Assembly (NCBI GenBank): GCA_035771175.1
Contig: CM069600.1
Coordinates: forward strand, 1,269,501-1,333,500
DNA length: 64,000 nt
Direction: 5' to 3'
From: Paratinospora sagittata
Lineage: Eukaryota; Streptophyta; Magnoliopsida; Ranunculales; Menispermaceae
Of this stretch, positions 11,055 through 22,700 are shown piece by piece. The notes under the pieces are model-generated. The model saw only the letters and a list, made by a program, of their open reading frames with translations. It was not told the DNA's origin and ran no database searches. Position numbers and translations under genes: made by a program. Position 1 is the stretch's first letter. Every line of letters begins with the position of its first letter.

Positions 11055-11093
<39 letters not shown>

Positions 11094-11695
11094 TTGTCCA
11101 AATTCTTGTTAGTTCATAAATTGAAATGAATAAAGACGACGACAACAACAACAAGAAGTAGTAGTTTAGAATTAGTTGATAGTTTTTGGAGAGCGTAGTA
11201 ATCTCGTGGTTGAATTAGGAGAGTTTAATAACCTCGTGGTTGGACCGGAAGAGTTAGATAATGTCATTATAATCGGACTAGGGGTGTTTTCCAAATCTGG
11301 CGCAGTAGATCTCATGTGATCCTTATCCGTGTCGAATAACAACTTCGTCGGTCAGATCAATATGCTGAGCTAACAGTTTATCGTTATGTATGAGTTTGTT
11401 CGTGTTGTCCAAGTTGTACCTGGTCGGTCCACTGGTACATACTCGAAAGTATGAGTTGGCGTCTATGTCGTTGCTGATAAGTCGTTTGTCTCTCTGGCAG
11501 GTTGGTATTTGTAAGCATTTGGTCGGTATCTACGTTTGTCAAGCTAATGTCATTATTGGGTGGCAAGTTAGTCTAACTTATGGCGTGGCATCCAGCTTGG
11601 TATGCCGCCACACCGAGAAATGGGTCCAACAACAATAAAAATAATAATAAAAAGAAGAAGAAGAGAGGTAGGGTTATTTATTATATTACTTGTTG
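10481..11695. other. repeat-rich non-coding stretch
   Basis: No gene. A ~45-bp direct repeat (AACAAATTAAYAATTGATAAAAATYAGATAGTATCGA) occurs at about 10508 and 10853. At about 10975-11140 is a fourth copy of the TTTCCAAATTCTTGT unit with (ATA)n microsatellite. Between about 11160 and 11630 is a higher-GC block of unknown nature that splits a CAA-rich tract. Confidence 0.5.
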
Positions 11696-11809
11696 AGAAC
11701 AGTAGTAGCTACAACATCAAAGGGTGAGATGCCAAGTTGGCTTAACGAGAAAGCTAAGGTTTCCACACTTCGAATGAATTCGAGCATTTAATTCGCCTCA
11801 AGCACTGAC
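11696..11809 (-). pseudogene. damaged second copy of AAE14 exon 1
   Basis: The plus-strand text from GTAGCTACAACATCAAAGG through GGTTTCCACACTTCGAATGAATTCGAG to ATTCGCCTCAAGCACTG matches the AAE14 exon at about 9255-9418. About 70 bp of the middle of the exon is deleted, the splice-donor side has diverged, and the copia LTR is inserted right after GCACTGAC, so the start-codon side is cut off. It is non-functional. Confidence 0.8.
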
Positions 11810-12000
11810 TGTTGGAAAATGGATAATTAAACATGGTTTTTTACTATTTTCAGCTAAATATTAAAGTGGACCCACAAGTAATTTTGGGTGAGACGAAGTT
11901 TATTATTAATCTTTGATATGTGAAGATTAAGAATATATAAGTATTTAGCTATACTCATTTATATATGAATGAGGAATTGAGTCTAAAGTAGCGTATTTGA

Positions 12001-14146
12001 TGTCACGACGCCCCTGACGTAGGCTGACGTCATGACCGGCACAGTGTCTACTGTACATACCCATATACAGTATACAATACACTGTCAGCCTCAACGGGCA
12101 TTCACAAAAATTTTTAATATACCACAAATCAAATCAAATCAAATATAGATATATAGATGATCATTCCACTCACATTCATTCCATTCATTCCACAAATCAA
12201 AATCTCACCTGATAAATATCTATGATCATCTCATTCCATCATCTCAAGCATTATATACTATTACCACACAACTCATCTAGGTGATAGTATATCTATCGTA
12301 TGTGATAATTATACATATCAAAATAACAAACATATAACTCATTTCCTCCAAGCATACATACACATACCAGACGAAGACTCACGTGATTATCACTCACGGA
12401 TTTTTCCTTTTCCCTTCGACTCAATACCTGAAATATTGGAGGAAATGGAGTGAGCAAACAACAGCTCAGTGAATATAGTTCTTCACATGACAATCGCATG
12501 CATTTTAGGAAACATGGCATATCAAATCGATTTAAAACATTTCAAAAACACATATGCACCATTCATCAAAATAATATACGTGCACAAAATATTGTTCATT
12601 CATAAAAATTTTACCATCTCCCTCCTTCAAGGCAAGAGAGCGAGTCTAACCCTTGTATGGGCGTACAAGGTAGTCACAACCTCTCATTACCCAATTCACA
12701 GTCATTTTAAGGATCGCAACCCTTGTTAGGATAGGCTTACTGACAATGAGGACTCGCAAAACTTCATCCGGGTCTAATTCCTAACGAAATGACATCATTA
12801 CAAACTCTAATTGCTAAAATCAGTTTGCATGATCCATAAAACTCAATGCATTATATATAAATATAATATGCATACAATCAAACAGTTTATTATGTGTACA
12901 ATGCCATACAAGAACCAAATCAAGAAAACTATACTCACAGTGGTTACACGGGGTTTCTAAGTCAAATCGAGCAACAATAAACGTCCATCAAAATGCGTCT
13001 GCAAGACCATTTATCCGTGCACTTAAGCTCTCAATGTAAACACTGAAATGAACCATAGATTATCATGAGAATCACCATTTCAACTCACCAAAATACTATT
13101 ACTAACACACAAAGTTTCTAGCTGGTTCAGCAGCTAAGATGGGGTTATTTCACCATAAAAATACATATGAAAACATATGTCATATCCACAAATCATGTTC
13201 TTAACATCGAAACGTTCGGAATTCAGTTCTCTACGATTCTATGATCTCAAACCGGAGTTTCATTGGATTCTAATTCCATTTTATTCACTGGATATGATCA
13301 TAGTACTATTCACGTAACTGTTCACGTCGTCACTATTTAATGGAAACATGTAAATTGTACTAAAATTGTCAACCGGTCTCCAAACATCATGAACTTAGCA
13401 TCGATGGACTCGCAACAGTCCATTCTATCATTCTATAGCCTTAAACTGGAGTTTCATTGGGAATGGTATCCCATCTACACTCTAACTTCCAACAGTCATA
13501 AAAGTTCCAAATGAACACATAAATTTAATCTAACCACATATTCGGGGTCCCAACAGTCCAGAGAGTGTTTTCCAACCTTTTTAGCGGATTTTCATTCACG
13601 TTGGGTCAAAACCCCAATTATATAAAATATTGTAAAGCGGCTCCCACAGCAAAAATTACTCCGCTAGAAAGGTTACATCTAGCTTAGATATTAATTTTAC
13701 GAAGAAATAGAGGAAAAATTACTTACCGCAGGTCCTGATTTCGCGCGAATCCCGCGTTTCCCCTTTTTTTTCTTCTCCTTCTTCTCTCTGCCCGTTCTTC
13801 CCTTTCTCTCTCTCTGCTTCTTCTCTTTTTTTTCGTTGCATTCTAGCAACTTCTTTCCTTTTATTTATTTTTTATTTTTTCCATATGAGTACTGTTCACA
13901 GTACTGTTTGGTGAACAGTAATATATTTTTATTTTATTTTTTTCTTCTATACACTCAATCTACATGAGGAATACACGTGTGATAAATCAATTTCTATGTC
14001 AAATCACGTTCCGAACTCACTTTTGACATTTTCAAGTTCATTTGTCACATGTACACATGACTTTAAAGGTCATTATATGTGTATTATACATTTTGATATA
14101 CGCATACTTCAACGTATGTATGTAAGTAAAACTACGGGGTGTTACA
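12001..14146 (-). mobile_element. solo LTR (2146 bp) inserted in the copia 5' LTR
   Basis: On the plus strand the block starts TGTCACGACGCCCC and ends CGGGGTGTTACA, so it has TG..CA ends on both strands; the minus-strand start TGTAACACCCCG is common for plant Ty3/gypsy LTRs. The copia 3' LTR (about 19135-19170) shows the uninterrupted site. The insertion left TTTGA (11996-12000) and CTTGA (14147-14151), a 5-bp duplication with one difference. There is no internal coding region, so it is a solo LTR left by LTR-LTR recombination. The orientation is a guess from the usual start word. Confidence 0.85.
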
Positions 14147-14486
14147 CTTGATATGTGTAAAGTAGTGAAATTTAGAAACAATCTTTTAGTCTCACATTGG
14201 AAATAGAATTCTAATTATTTACTTATAAGTGTAGCTAGAGTACTACACTTGAATTTCAACTAACACACACACACAAGGAAGGCTCAAGGGTGATGCGAGG
14301 GGAATTGGGCGACTTAGGCCGCACAACACTTAACACTTTACACTTCGCACGTACTCATCATCGCGAGGAGCTTTTCATTTTCGGAGATTGAGGCAGATCA
14401 GACAGATGAGATTCATCCGTGGAAGATCGGATCTAGGACTTCCAGATATAATGAATGTAGTTATTTGTCTAGGTGAGATGTATGAA

Positions 14487-14734
14487 GATCCGACAATGTG
14501 GGATCGGATGTGTTGATTGAGACCGTCAAATTGTGACCTATTGGATCGACCGCGATCCAACAGTGCGGCATCGGTTGCAACGAGCGGAGCCGTTAGATTG
14601 CGCCTAAATCGATCGGATATGATCCAATGGTGTACGATCGAGTGCGTCAATCAAATCCGTCAGTTTGCGTCTAGATGTGATTAAACTCGATCCAACAGTA
14701 CATAAACAGACACCATGTACAACCACGATTTATC
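14487..14734 (+). repeat. 67-bp tandem repeat array upstream of the copia TATA box
   Basis: GATCCRAYRRTG-like words occur at 14487, 14554, 14621 and 14689, spaced 67, 67 and 68 bp, with related flanks (ATCGG, CGTCAA/CGTTAG, TTGYG). The array ends just before TATAAATAG, so it lies in the U3 part of the copia 5' LTR, where repeated enhancer modules are known in other copia elements. Confidence 0.75.
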
Positions 14735-14743
14735 TATAAATAG
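14735..14743 (+). promoter_or_regulatory. TATA box of the copia 5' LTR
   Basis: TATAAATAG followed by AGCCCTCC and a TC-rich leader is a good plant core promoter for the copia transcript. Confidence 0.65.
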
Positions 14744-15259
14744 AGCCCTCCATAACTCATAAATTCATCACAAAAAATTCTCGAATCTCTGAATTTTCTT
14801 TTTTTCTCTCTTATCTGCTTTTAACATTCTTTTGTGAGTGAGTACAACCAATTTGGGTTCGATTATTCTTGTGAGTTGAACTGTTGTTGTCACAAGAAGG
14901 AGATTGTTTTATCTTGGGTGACAAGTGTTATACATCGTGAGCACCTAAGCGGGACATAATCGTCTTAAGGACATAGAGTCGCACTCTAGCCTCAATCTAC
15001 GTCGTTACTCTGTTGGAATAGTAATTGATCTAGTTTAACTAGACATAGTCTTGTCCCTAATACCTTTAAATAGTGAACGGGAGGCAGCTTGCTGCTCTAG
15101 AAGAGTGATATTTAAGTGAGACCATTGTGACTCCACTACTCAAACTGGAGACTAATCTATAATATTTATTTTGAAAGCTATTTTTCAGTGAAGATTGTCA
15201 CCATACAGTTAACAATCTTAAGGCAATTAACATGATGGAGATAAGACTCTGCCCCTAAA

Positions 15260-16090
15260 CCAATTATAGTTTTTGTGAAACCTATGAAGCCAGATAAAGT
15301 CACTGACATCGACTTCAAAAGGTGGCAATAGAAGACGTTATTTTACCTGACCACCCTCAACTTGGTCAAGGTGTTGAATGAAGACAAACCTGAACTGGGA
15401 GATGATGAGACTGACAAACATGTGATTACTACAATTCAAGCATGGAGACACTCTGATTTTCTAAGCAAGAATTACATTCTGAATGGGCTAGAAAATACAC
15501 TGTATAATGTGTATATTACAGTCTATACTGCCAAAGAACTTTGAAATTCTTTGGATAAGAAATACAAGATTGAAGATGCTGGCTAAAAGAAATTTGTAGT
15601 CTGCAGGTTCCTTGATTACAAGATGGTGGATTCAAAGACTATGTTGAATCAAGTTCAAAAGTTACATATTATTCTTCATAAGATTCATGCAGAGAAAATG
15701 TCTTTGAGTGAAAATTTTCAAGTGGCTGCAATTATTGAGAAGTTGTCACCTACTTGGAAAGATTTCAAGATCTATCTCAAGCACAAGCGTAAGGACATGG
15801 GACTTGAGGACCTTATTGTTAGACTGCAGATTGAACAAAACAATAAGAGTCATGACAAAAAAACTAGAGACCATACAGAGTCTAAAGTTAACTTTGTGGA
15901 GGGAAAGCACGCCAAGAACAAGAAGAGAAAGCACACTGGTGATAGTTAGGCCCAAAAGAATGGCAAAGCCCAGAAGTTCAATGACAAGTGCTATAATTGG
16001 CCAAAAATAAGGGCACAAAGCCAAAGATTGTCAATCGAAAGGCAAGTCCAAGAACGATCAAGTCAATATGACGGAGGAGAAGACTGAAGA
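15260..16090 (+). pseudogene. copia gag (UBN2-type) with broken zinc knuckle
   Basis: KPDKVTDIDFKRWQ, VLNEDKPELGDDETDKH and QVAAIIEKLSPTWKDFKIYL match the copia-type gag polypeptide. In-frame stops occur at about 15330, 15542 and 15948. The zinc knuckle starts KCYNW where a Cys is expected, followed by a frameshift. Confidence 0.82.
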
Positions 16091-16139
16091 TGTAACTGAC
16101 ATGATGCTATCTGTTGTGGTTTTTGAAGCCAACATGATT

Positions 16140-18760
16140 TATAAACTCAGAGAGTGGTGGATTGATACTGGAGCCACCCGACATGTCTGTGCTGATAAGA
16201 AAGTTTTCCTCTTATACAACAATAAGAGGACGTAATCTGATCATGGGCAATTCAGTAATTTCAGTAATAACGGGTCTTGGGAAGGTGGTTCTCAAGATGA
16301 CCTCAGGAAAGGAACTCACTTTGATCGATGTGCTGCATGTACCTGACATCCGGAAGAATTTTGTTTCAGGCTCACTGTTGAGCAAAAGTGGTTTTAGGAT
16401 GGTCTTTGATTCCAATAAATTTGTAGTTTCCAAAAATAATGTATTTGTGGGAAAGGGGTACTTGGAAAGGGGATTATTCAAAATGAATGTAATGTTTATA
16501 ATCACAACTTTGAATATAATAAAGATTCATCTTCTGTTTATTTTTTGGAGTCTTCTTGTTTATGGCATGATAGATTATGACATGTTAATTTTAATTCATT
16601 ATGAAAAATGATGAATTTAGAATTACTACCTAACTATCAAATTGATCCAAATCATAAGTGTGAAATATGTGTTGAGGCAAAGTTAACTAAAACACCATTT
16701 CATTCAGTTGAAAGAAACCTTGAACCTCTAGAATTAATTTACAACGATATATGTGACTTAAAATTTGTACAAACTAGAGGTGGGAAAAACATTTCATTAC
16801 TTTTATTGATGACAATACAAGATATTGTTTTGTTTATTTGCTTAAAAGGAAAGATGAAGCTTTGGAACTATTCAAACACTATAAGAATGAGGTTGAAAAT
16901 CAAATTGGTAAAAAGATAAAGGCAAGAAGCGACAGAGGTGGTGAATATGAAGCACATTTTGGTGAGTTTTGTTAAGAACATGGTATTATTCATCAAACAA
17001 CCGCGTGTGGGGTATTTAGCTAAGGTAGCAATACCTGAACCTAAAAATGTTAAGATAAGGCCTAAAACCATTGATTGTATCTTCATTGGTTATGTTTATA
17101 ACAATAGTGCATATAGGTTCCTTGTATACAAATCAGATATTTTTAATATACGTGTGAATACAATTATGGAATCTAGAAATGCATCATTTTTTGAGCATAT
17201 TTTTCAGATAAAAATATGCAAAAGCTAAGTTCCAATAAAAGAATTTATGACACTGCAAATAGCAGTAGTAATCTTCCAAATAAAAATTTAGAGAATGAAC
17301 CTAGACGCACTAAAAAGGCTAAAGTTGTAAAGTCTTTGGTCCTGATTTTCTAATGTACATGTTAGAAAGTGAGCCTCAAACTTTGAAAGAGGCAATGTCA
17401 ACACTCGAAGCTCCTTTTTGGAAGGAAGTAATAAATAGTGAAATTAAATCAATCATGCACAATCATACCTGGAAATTAGTACATTACCAATAGGTATGAT
17501 GCCATCAGGGTGTAAATGGATTTTTAAAAGAAAATTAAAGGCTGACGGTTCAATTGATAAATATAATGCTAGGTTGGTAGCCAAGGGCTTTAAACAAAAG
17601 TAGGGACTTGATTTCTTCGATACATATTCACTGATAACTATAACATCCATAAGAATGTTAATTGTTATTGTTGCAATAAACAATCTTGAAATTTATAAAA
17701 TGAATGTTAAGACAACTTTCTTAAATGGTGAATTAGAAGAAGAGATATATATGCAACAACCTGAAGGATTCGTTGCACTTGGACAAGAACATAAGGTGCG
17801 TAGACTTGTGAAATCATTATATGAATTAAAACAAGCACCAAAACAATGGCATTTTAATTTGACAATATCATGTTGTCCAATGGTTTTAAAATCAATGAAT
17901 GTGACAAATGTGTATATGTCAAAAACACATCAAAGGACTATGTCATAGTGTGCCTTTACGTGGATGATATGTTGATTATAGGTAATAATAAAGTCATAAT
18001 CGAGTCTACCAAAAAAATGTTGACTAGACATTTTGATATGAAAGATATGGGCGTTGCTGATGTTATTTTAGGGATTAAAATTTTTAAAATACCTGATGGA
18101 TTAGTCTTGTCTCAATCTCATTATTTTGAGAAAATATTGATTAAGTTCAATAAATATGATACTAGTCCTATAAAAACACTTACAGATGTGAATTTACATC
18201 TTATCAAGAATAAAAGGGCAACCCATAAATCAATTAGAATATTCACGTATACTTGGCAGTCTAATATATGTTTATGGTATATACACGACATGATATAGCA
18301 TATGTAATTAATAAATTGAGTCAATTTACAAGCAATCCAGGCAAGGCTCGTTGGAAAGCTTTGATTAGGGTACTTAGATATCTAAGGTACACAACATTAT
18401 GGATTGAATTATACAAGATATCCAGTTGTTCTAGAAGGATATAGTGATGCAAACTGGATATGACTCCAAGGACACAAAATCTACGAGTGGATATGTGTTC
18501 ACAATTGGAGGATGAGCGATATCATAGAAATCCTCAAAACAAACATGTATAGCCAAATCCACTATGAAATCTGAATTTATAGTTGTGAGTGTGAACTGGG
18601 CCAATTCTATGAGGATTTTAAGGCTTGAATTCTCTAAAGCACTCATGAATTCGGGAGTTGTTCATGGCCAAAATGAACACAACCGTGAGAACCAAATTTA
18701 TTTGGAATTGAGTTGTGTGTACATTATTGTCTTGGTTTGCATCAACGGCTGAACAGTTCA
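16140..18760 (+). pseudogene. copia pol remnant (protease, integrase, RT, RNase H)
   Basis: Protease: [18 protein letters not shown] at about 16155. Integrase: [18 protein letters not shown] at about 16650, with much of the core deleted by about 16990. RT: NARLVAKGFKQK at about 17565, FLNGELEEEIYMQQPEGF at about 17720, and the catalytic CLYVDDMLIIGNN at about 17955. RNase H traces follow to about 18760. Numerous stops and frameshifts make it non-functional. Confidence 0.87.
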
Positions 18761-19261
18761 AGACATCGTGTTCAATGATTAACTAGCAAATCCCATAGTG
18801 TTTCACTAGAGAAGGTTCAAAGCCACAAACTGTCTATCCCGATGCAACTCGTTTAACTAGCATTCTCTCTAGTGTCCACATTAAAAAAATTTCAAAATTG
18901 CATCAAAAATCCATTTATGTGGGGGATGATAGAAAGTGCAATTAGTTCAATTTCCATTCATGTGGGGAATTGTTGGAAAATGGGTAATTAAACATGGGCA
19001 GCTAAATATTAAAGTGGGACCCACAAGTGATTTTGGGTGGTACTAAGTTAATTATTAATCTTTGATATGTGAAGATAAAGAATATATATAAGTATTTAGC
19101 TATATCCATTTATATATGAATGAGAAATTGAGTCTAAAGTAGCCTACTTGATATGTGTAAAGTGGTAAAATTTAGAAACAATCTTTTAGTCTCACATAAG
19201 AAAGATAGAATTATAATTATTTACTTATAAGTGTAGCTAGAGTACTACACTTGAATTTTAG

Positions 19262-19673
19262 TGTCACACTCTGGGTTGCACAGCGTGTCCCCTACCCAGG
19301 TGTGGGCGCACCTCCTCGGGGAGAACCCTAGCCATAGTACCATATAATATTGTCATATCGCCATGTAGCAACCCAACCGCAGCTGGTCTACATCGAAACG
19401 ATTATTTGTCTGCCACTATTCATGAATAGTGCAGGGCCTCCCTAGGAATCGAATTCCAGACCTCCCTTAAGGAGTTAGATTTCGCATTCCTAGTAAGGCC
19501 CTGCACTATTCATGAATAATGGCAGACAAATAATCGTTTCGATGTAGACCAGCTGCGGTTGGGTTGCTACATGGCGATATGACAATATTATGTGGTACTA
19601 TGGCTAGGCGTTCGCCCCGAGGGGGTGCGCCCACACCGGGGTAGGGGCACGCTGTGCAACCCAGGGTGTGACA
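19262..19673. repeat. 412-bp near-perfect foldback
   Basis: The left arm 19262-19439 (starting TGTCACACTCTGGGTTGCAC) and the right arm 19496-19673, whose reverse complement starts TGTCACACCCTGGGTTGCAC, are 178 bp each and differ at only about a dozen positions. The 56-bp middle continues the symmetry (CTAGGAATCGAA versus reverse complement CTAGGAATGCGAA). The outer ends TGTCACAC..GTGTGACA resemble LTR starts. The block abuts the truncated copia 3' LTR on the left and the gypsy polypurine side on the right. It is either an independent foldback element or two gypsy LTR heads joined in inverse orientation. Confidence 0.9.
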
Positions 19674-19689
19674 AAAAAGCCTTATGTAT

Positions 19690-19700
19690 TCCCCAACTTA
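19690..19700 (-). promoter_or_regulatory. polypurine tract of the minus-strand gypsy element
   Basis: AAGTTGGGGAA follows GAGGACGAAATTCCTT, the usual end of this element class, and marks where the 3' LTR should begin. The next TG..ACAC start (19673) is the edge of the foldback. Confidence 0.55.
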
Positions 19701-19744
19701 AGGAATTTCGTCCTCGAAATATAAGAGATAAGGAGAAATGTACC

Positions 19745-22700
19745 TCACGTGGTAAAGAGATCAGGAAATATCTCCCTCATCCAGTCCTCATGTTCCCAAG
19801 TCTGCTCCTCATTATCATGAAACTGTCATTTGACTCTGACCAAAGGAATTGCTTTATTTCGTAATTGTTGAACCTTCCTATCAAGAATCTGAATGGGCTT
19901 CTCTTCATATGTTGCATCCTCCCCAACTTGTAACTGTGTTACATCTAAAAGATGTGTCGATGGTGGATACTTCGCCGGGTCTGTATGATATATTCTCAAC
20001 ATAGAAATATGAAACACATCATGAACACCGACTAACTGAGGAGGCAAAGCAATCCGGTATGCTAATGGACCAACCTCTCTGTGATTTTAAATGGTCCAAT
20101 AAAGCGAGGAGATAATTTTCCTTTCACTCCAAACCGCATCTGACCTTTCCGTGGCGAGACTTTAAGCAACACGAGGTCATCTACTGCAAACTCTAAAGGT
20201 CTGTGGCGGTTATCAAAATAACTCTTTTGTCGGTCTTGGGCAGCTTTCAGTCTCTGTCTGATCTGTTTAACCTGCTCAGTGTGATCAATAACAGCTTTCG
20301 GTCCCAACAACTGTGATTTTCCAACCTCATACCAGCAAGTCGGAGATCTGCATGGCCTACCATACAACGCTTCATAAAGTGCCATACCAATACTGGACTG
20401 ATAGCTGTTGTTATAAGCAAATTCACACAATGGTAAACTTTCACTCCAAGTCCCACCAAACTCTAAAATACACGATCTGAGCATGTCTTCCAGCATCTGA
20501 ATCACCCTCTCAGTCTGGACATCAGCCTGAGGATGAAACGTTGTACTAAAGCTGAGATGAGTACCAAACTGGGCCTGCATGGCCTGCCAAAAGCTCGATG
20601 TGAACCACGGATCTCTATCCGACACAATAGAAACAGGTATACCATGCAACCTGACAATCTCCCGCACAAACAATCTGCTCAGTTTATCAATCGAGTCTTT
20701 AGTGGTCATTGGAAGAAAGTGTGCAGATTTAGTCAATCTGTCAACTATTACCCAGATGGTGTCAAATCTACCCTGAGATCTGGGCAGTCCTGTGATAAAG
20801 TCCATCGTGATATGCTCCCATTTCCATTCTGGAATAGATAATGGTTGCATCTGACCTCCTGGTCTCTGATGTTCAGCTTTCACTTGCTGACACACCTCAC
20901 AATTTCGCACATACTCAGCAATATATTTCTTCATCCCATGCCACCATACTGTTCTCTTCATAGCATGGTACATTTTTGTAGACCCTGGGTGAATGGTATA
21001 CTGAGATCTGTGTGCTTTTTCTAATAACTCAGCCCTCAATGCCCTATCCACGAGTACCCATAATCTCCCCTGATAACGCAGGACACCATCTGGACCTCTC
21101 TGCCAATCTGCCCTGTCTGCACTATCTGCCCACGACTCATACATACCAAGATTAGGATCATGCTGCTGCATATCCTTAATCTTTTGAATAGACGAATCTG
21201 TCACCTGTATATGCATCTGAGCACAAATGTCAACGTGTGGAGCCATGGAGAGAACACTCATCATAGTAGTTCTCTCTAAAAGTCGCCACTCCTGGGCCAT
21301 CTGACAAGCTACCACCTGGGTCTCAACCCGTTTTCGGCTCAATGCATCAGCTATGACGTTGGCCTTTCCAAGATGATATTCTAACGTGAAATCATAATCT
21401 TTTAGGAATTCCAACCATCTACGCTGTCTCATATTCAACTCTTTCTGGTCAAACAAATATTTCAGACTTTTGTGATCTGAGTACAGTGTGAACTTTTCCC
21501 CATAGAGGTAATGTCTCCACAATTTCAATGCAAATACCACAGCTGCTAGTTCTAAATCATGCACAGGGTAATTCTTCTCATGTATCTTCAGCTGTCTGGA
21601 TGCATAAGCAATCACTCTACCCTCTTGCATCAATACACATCCCAAACCTAAATGTGATGCATCTGTGTAAATCACCAACTCCTTTCCAGGTTCTGGGAGT
21701 ACTAAGACTGGAGTAGTAGTTAGTTTCTTCTTCAACTCAGTGAAAGCATCCTCACATGCAGAAGTCCACACAAATGACACATTTTTCTGAGTCAGCCTTG
21801 TAAGTGGGGAAGCCAATCGGGAATAGCCTTCCACAAATCTTCGGTAATAACCAGCGAGACCCAGAAAACTACGGATTTCAGTCACTGTGGTTGGTCTTGG
21901 CCAATTTATGATTGCCTCAACCTTAGCAGAATCAACAGAAATACCTTCTGCACTAACCACATGACCTAAAAATCTCACCCCATGTATCCAAAACTCGCAT
22001 TTACTGAATTTAGCATACAATCGATGCTCTCTCAGTGTTTGCAAAGTGATGCGGAGGTGCTGCTCATGATCCTCCTGAGTCTTGGAATAAATGAGTATAT
22101 CATTAATAAACACAATAATGAACTGATCCAGATATGGTCTGAATACCCTTTGCATCAAATCCATAAACATGGCTGGGGCATTGGTCAGTCCAAAGGGCAT
22201 AACAAGAAACTCATAGTGACCATACCGTGTTCTAAACGCAGTCTTTAGTACATCCTCTTCCCGTATTCTTAGCTGATGGTATCCAGATCTTAAATCAATT
22301 TTAGAGAAAAATTTAGCACCATTCAACTGATCGAATAAATCATCGATACGGGGTAAAGGATACTTATTTTTCACTGTCGCCCTGTTTAGCTGTCTATAAT
22401 CAATGCATAACCTCAAGTTGCCATCCTTCTTCTTCACAAACAGGACAGGCGCGCCCCATGGTGACATACTCGGGGTGATAAACCCTTTTTCCATTAACTC
22501 CTCTAATTGCATCTTGAGTTCCTGTAACTCTTTTGGCGCCATTCGATAGGGTGCAATTGAAATAGGCTTTGTAGCAGGTATCAGTTCAATAATAAAATCA
22601 ATATCCCGTACTGGTGGTAATCCTGGTAAATCCTCTGGAAAAACATCTGGGTACTCACATGCTATAGGAATATCTGCTATTTGAACGCCTAAGTCCTTTT

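Larger units (their letters stand above)
11810..19261 (+). mobile_element. degenerate Ty1/copia retrotransposon, LTRs interrupted
   Basis: The 5' LTR starts TGTTGGAAAATGG at 11810 and the 3' LTR starts with the same word at 18971, preceded by the purine tract GTGGGGAAT. Both continue with GTAATTTTGGGTG-like, TTTAGCTATA and CTTATAAGTGTAGCTAGAGTACTACACTTGAATTT words. The 5' LTR is split by a solo LTR (12001-14146). The 3' LTR stops at 19261 at a foldback. The interior shows copia order gag-protease-integrase-RT-RNase H with many stops and frameshifts. No clear primer binding site was seen. The element sits in a damaged AAE14 exon copy. Confidence 0.9.

Noticed and set aside
14375..14650. 91-codon minus-strand frame
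   Set aside because: It overlaps the 67-bp tandem repeats of the copia LTR promoter; the frame stays open because 67-bp units were sampled by chance.
19592..19864. Plus-strand frame spanning the foldback edge
   Set aside because: It is antisense to the gypsy tail and runs through the hairpin arm; no domain.
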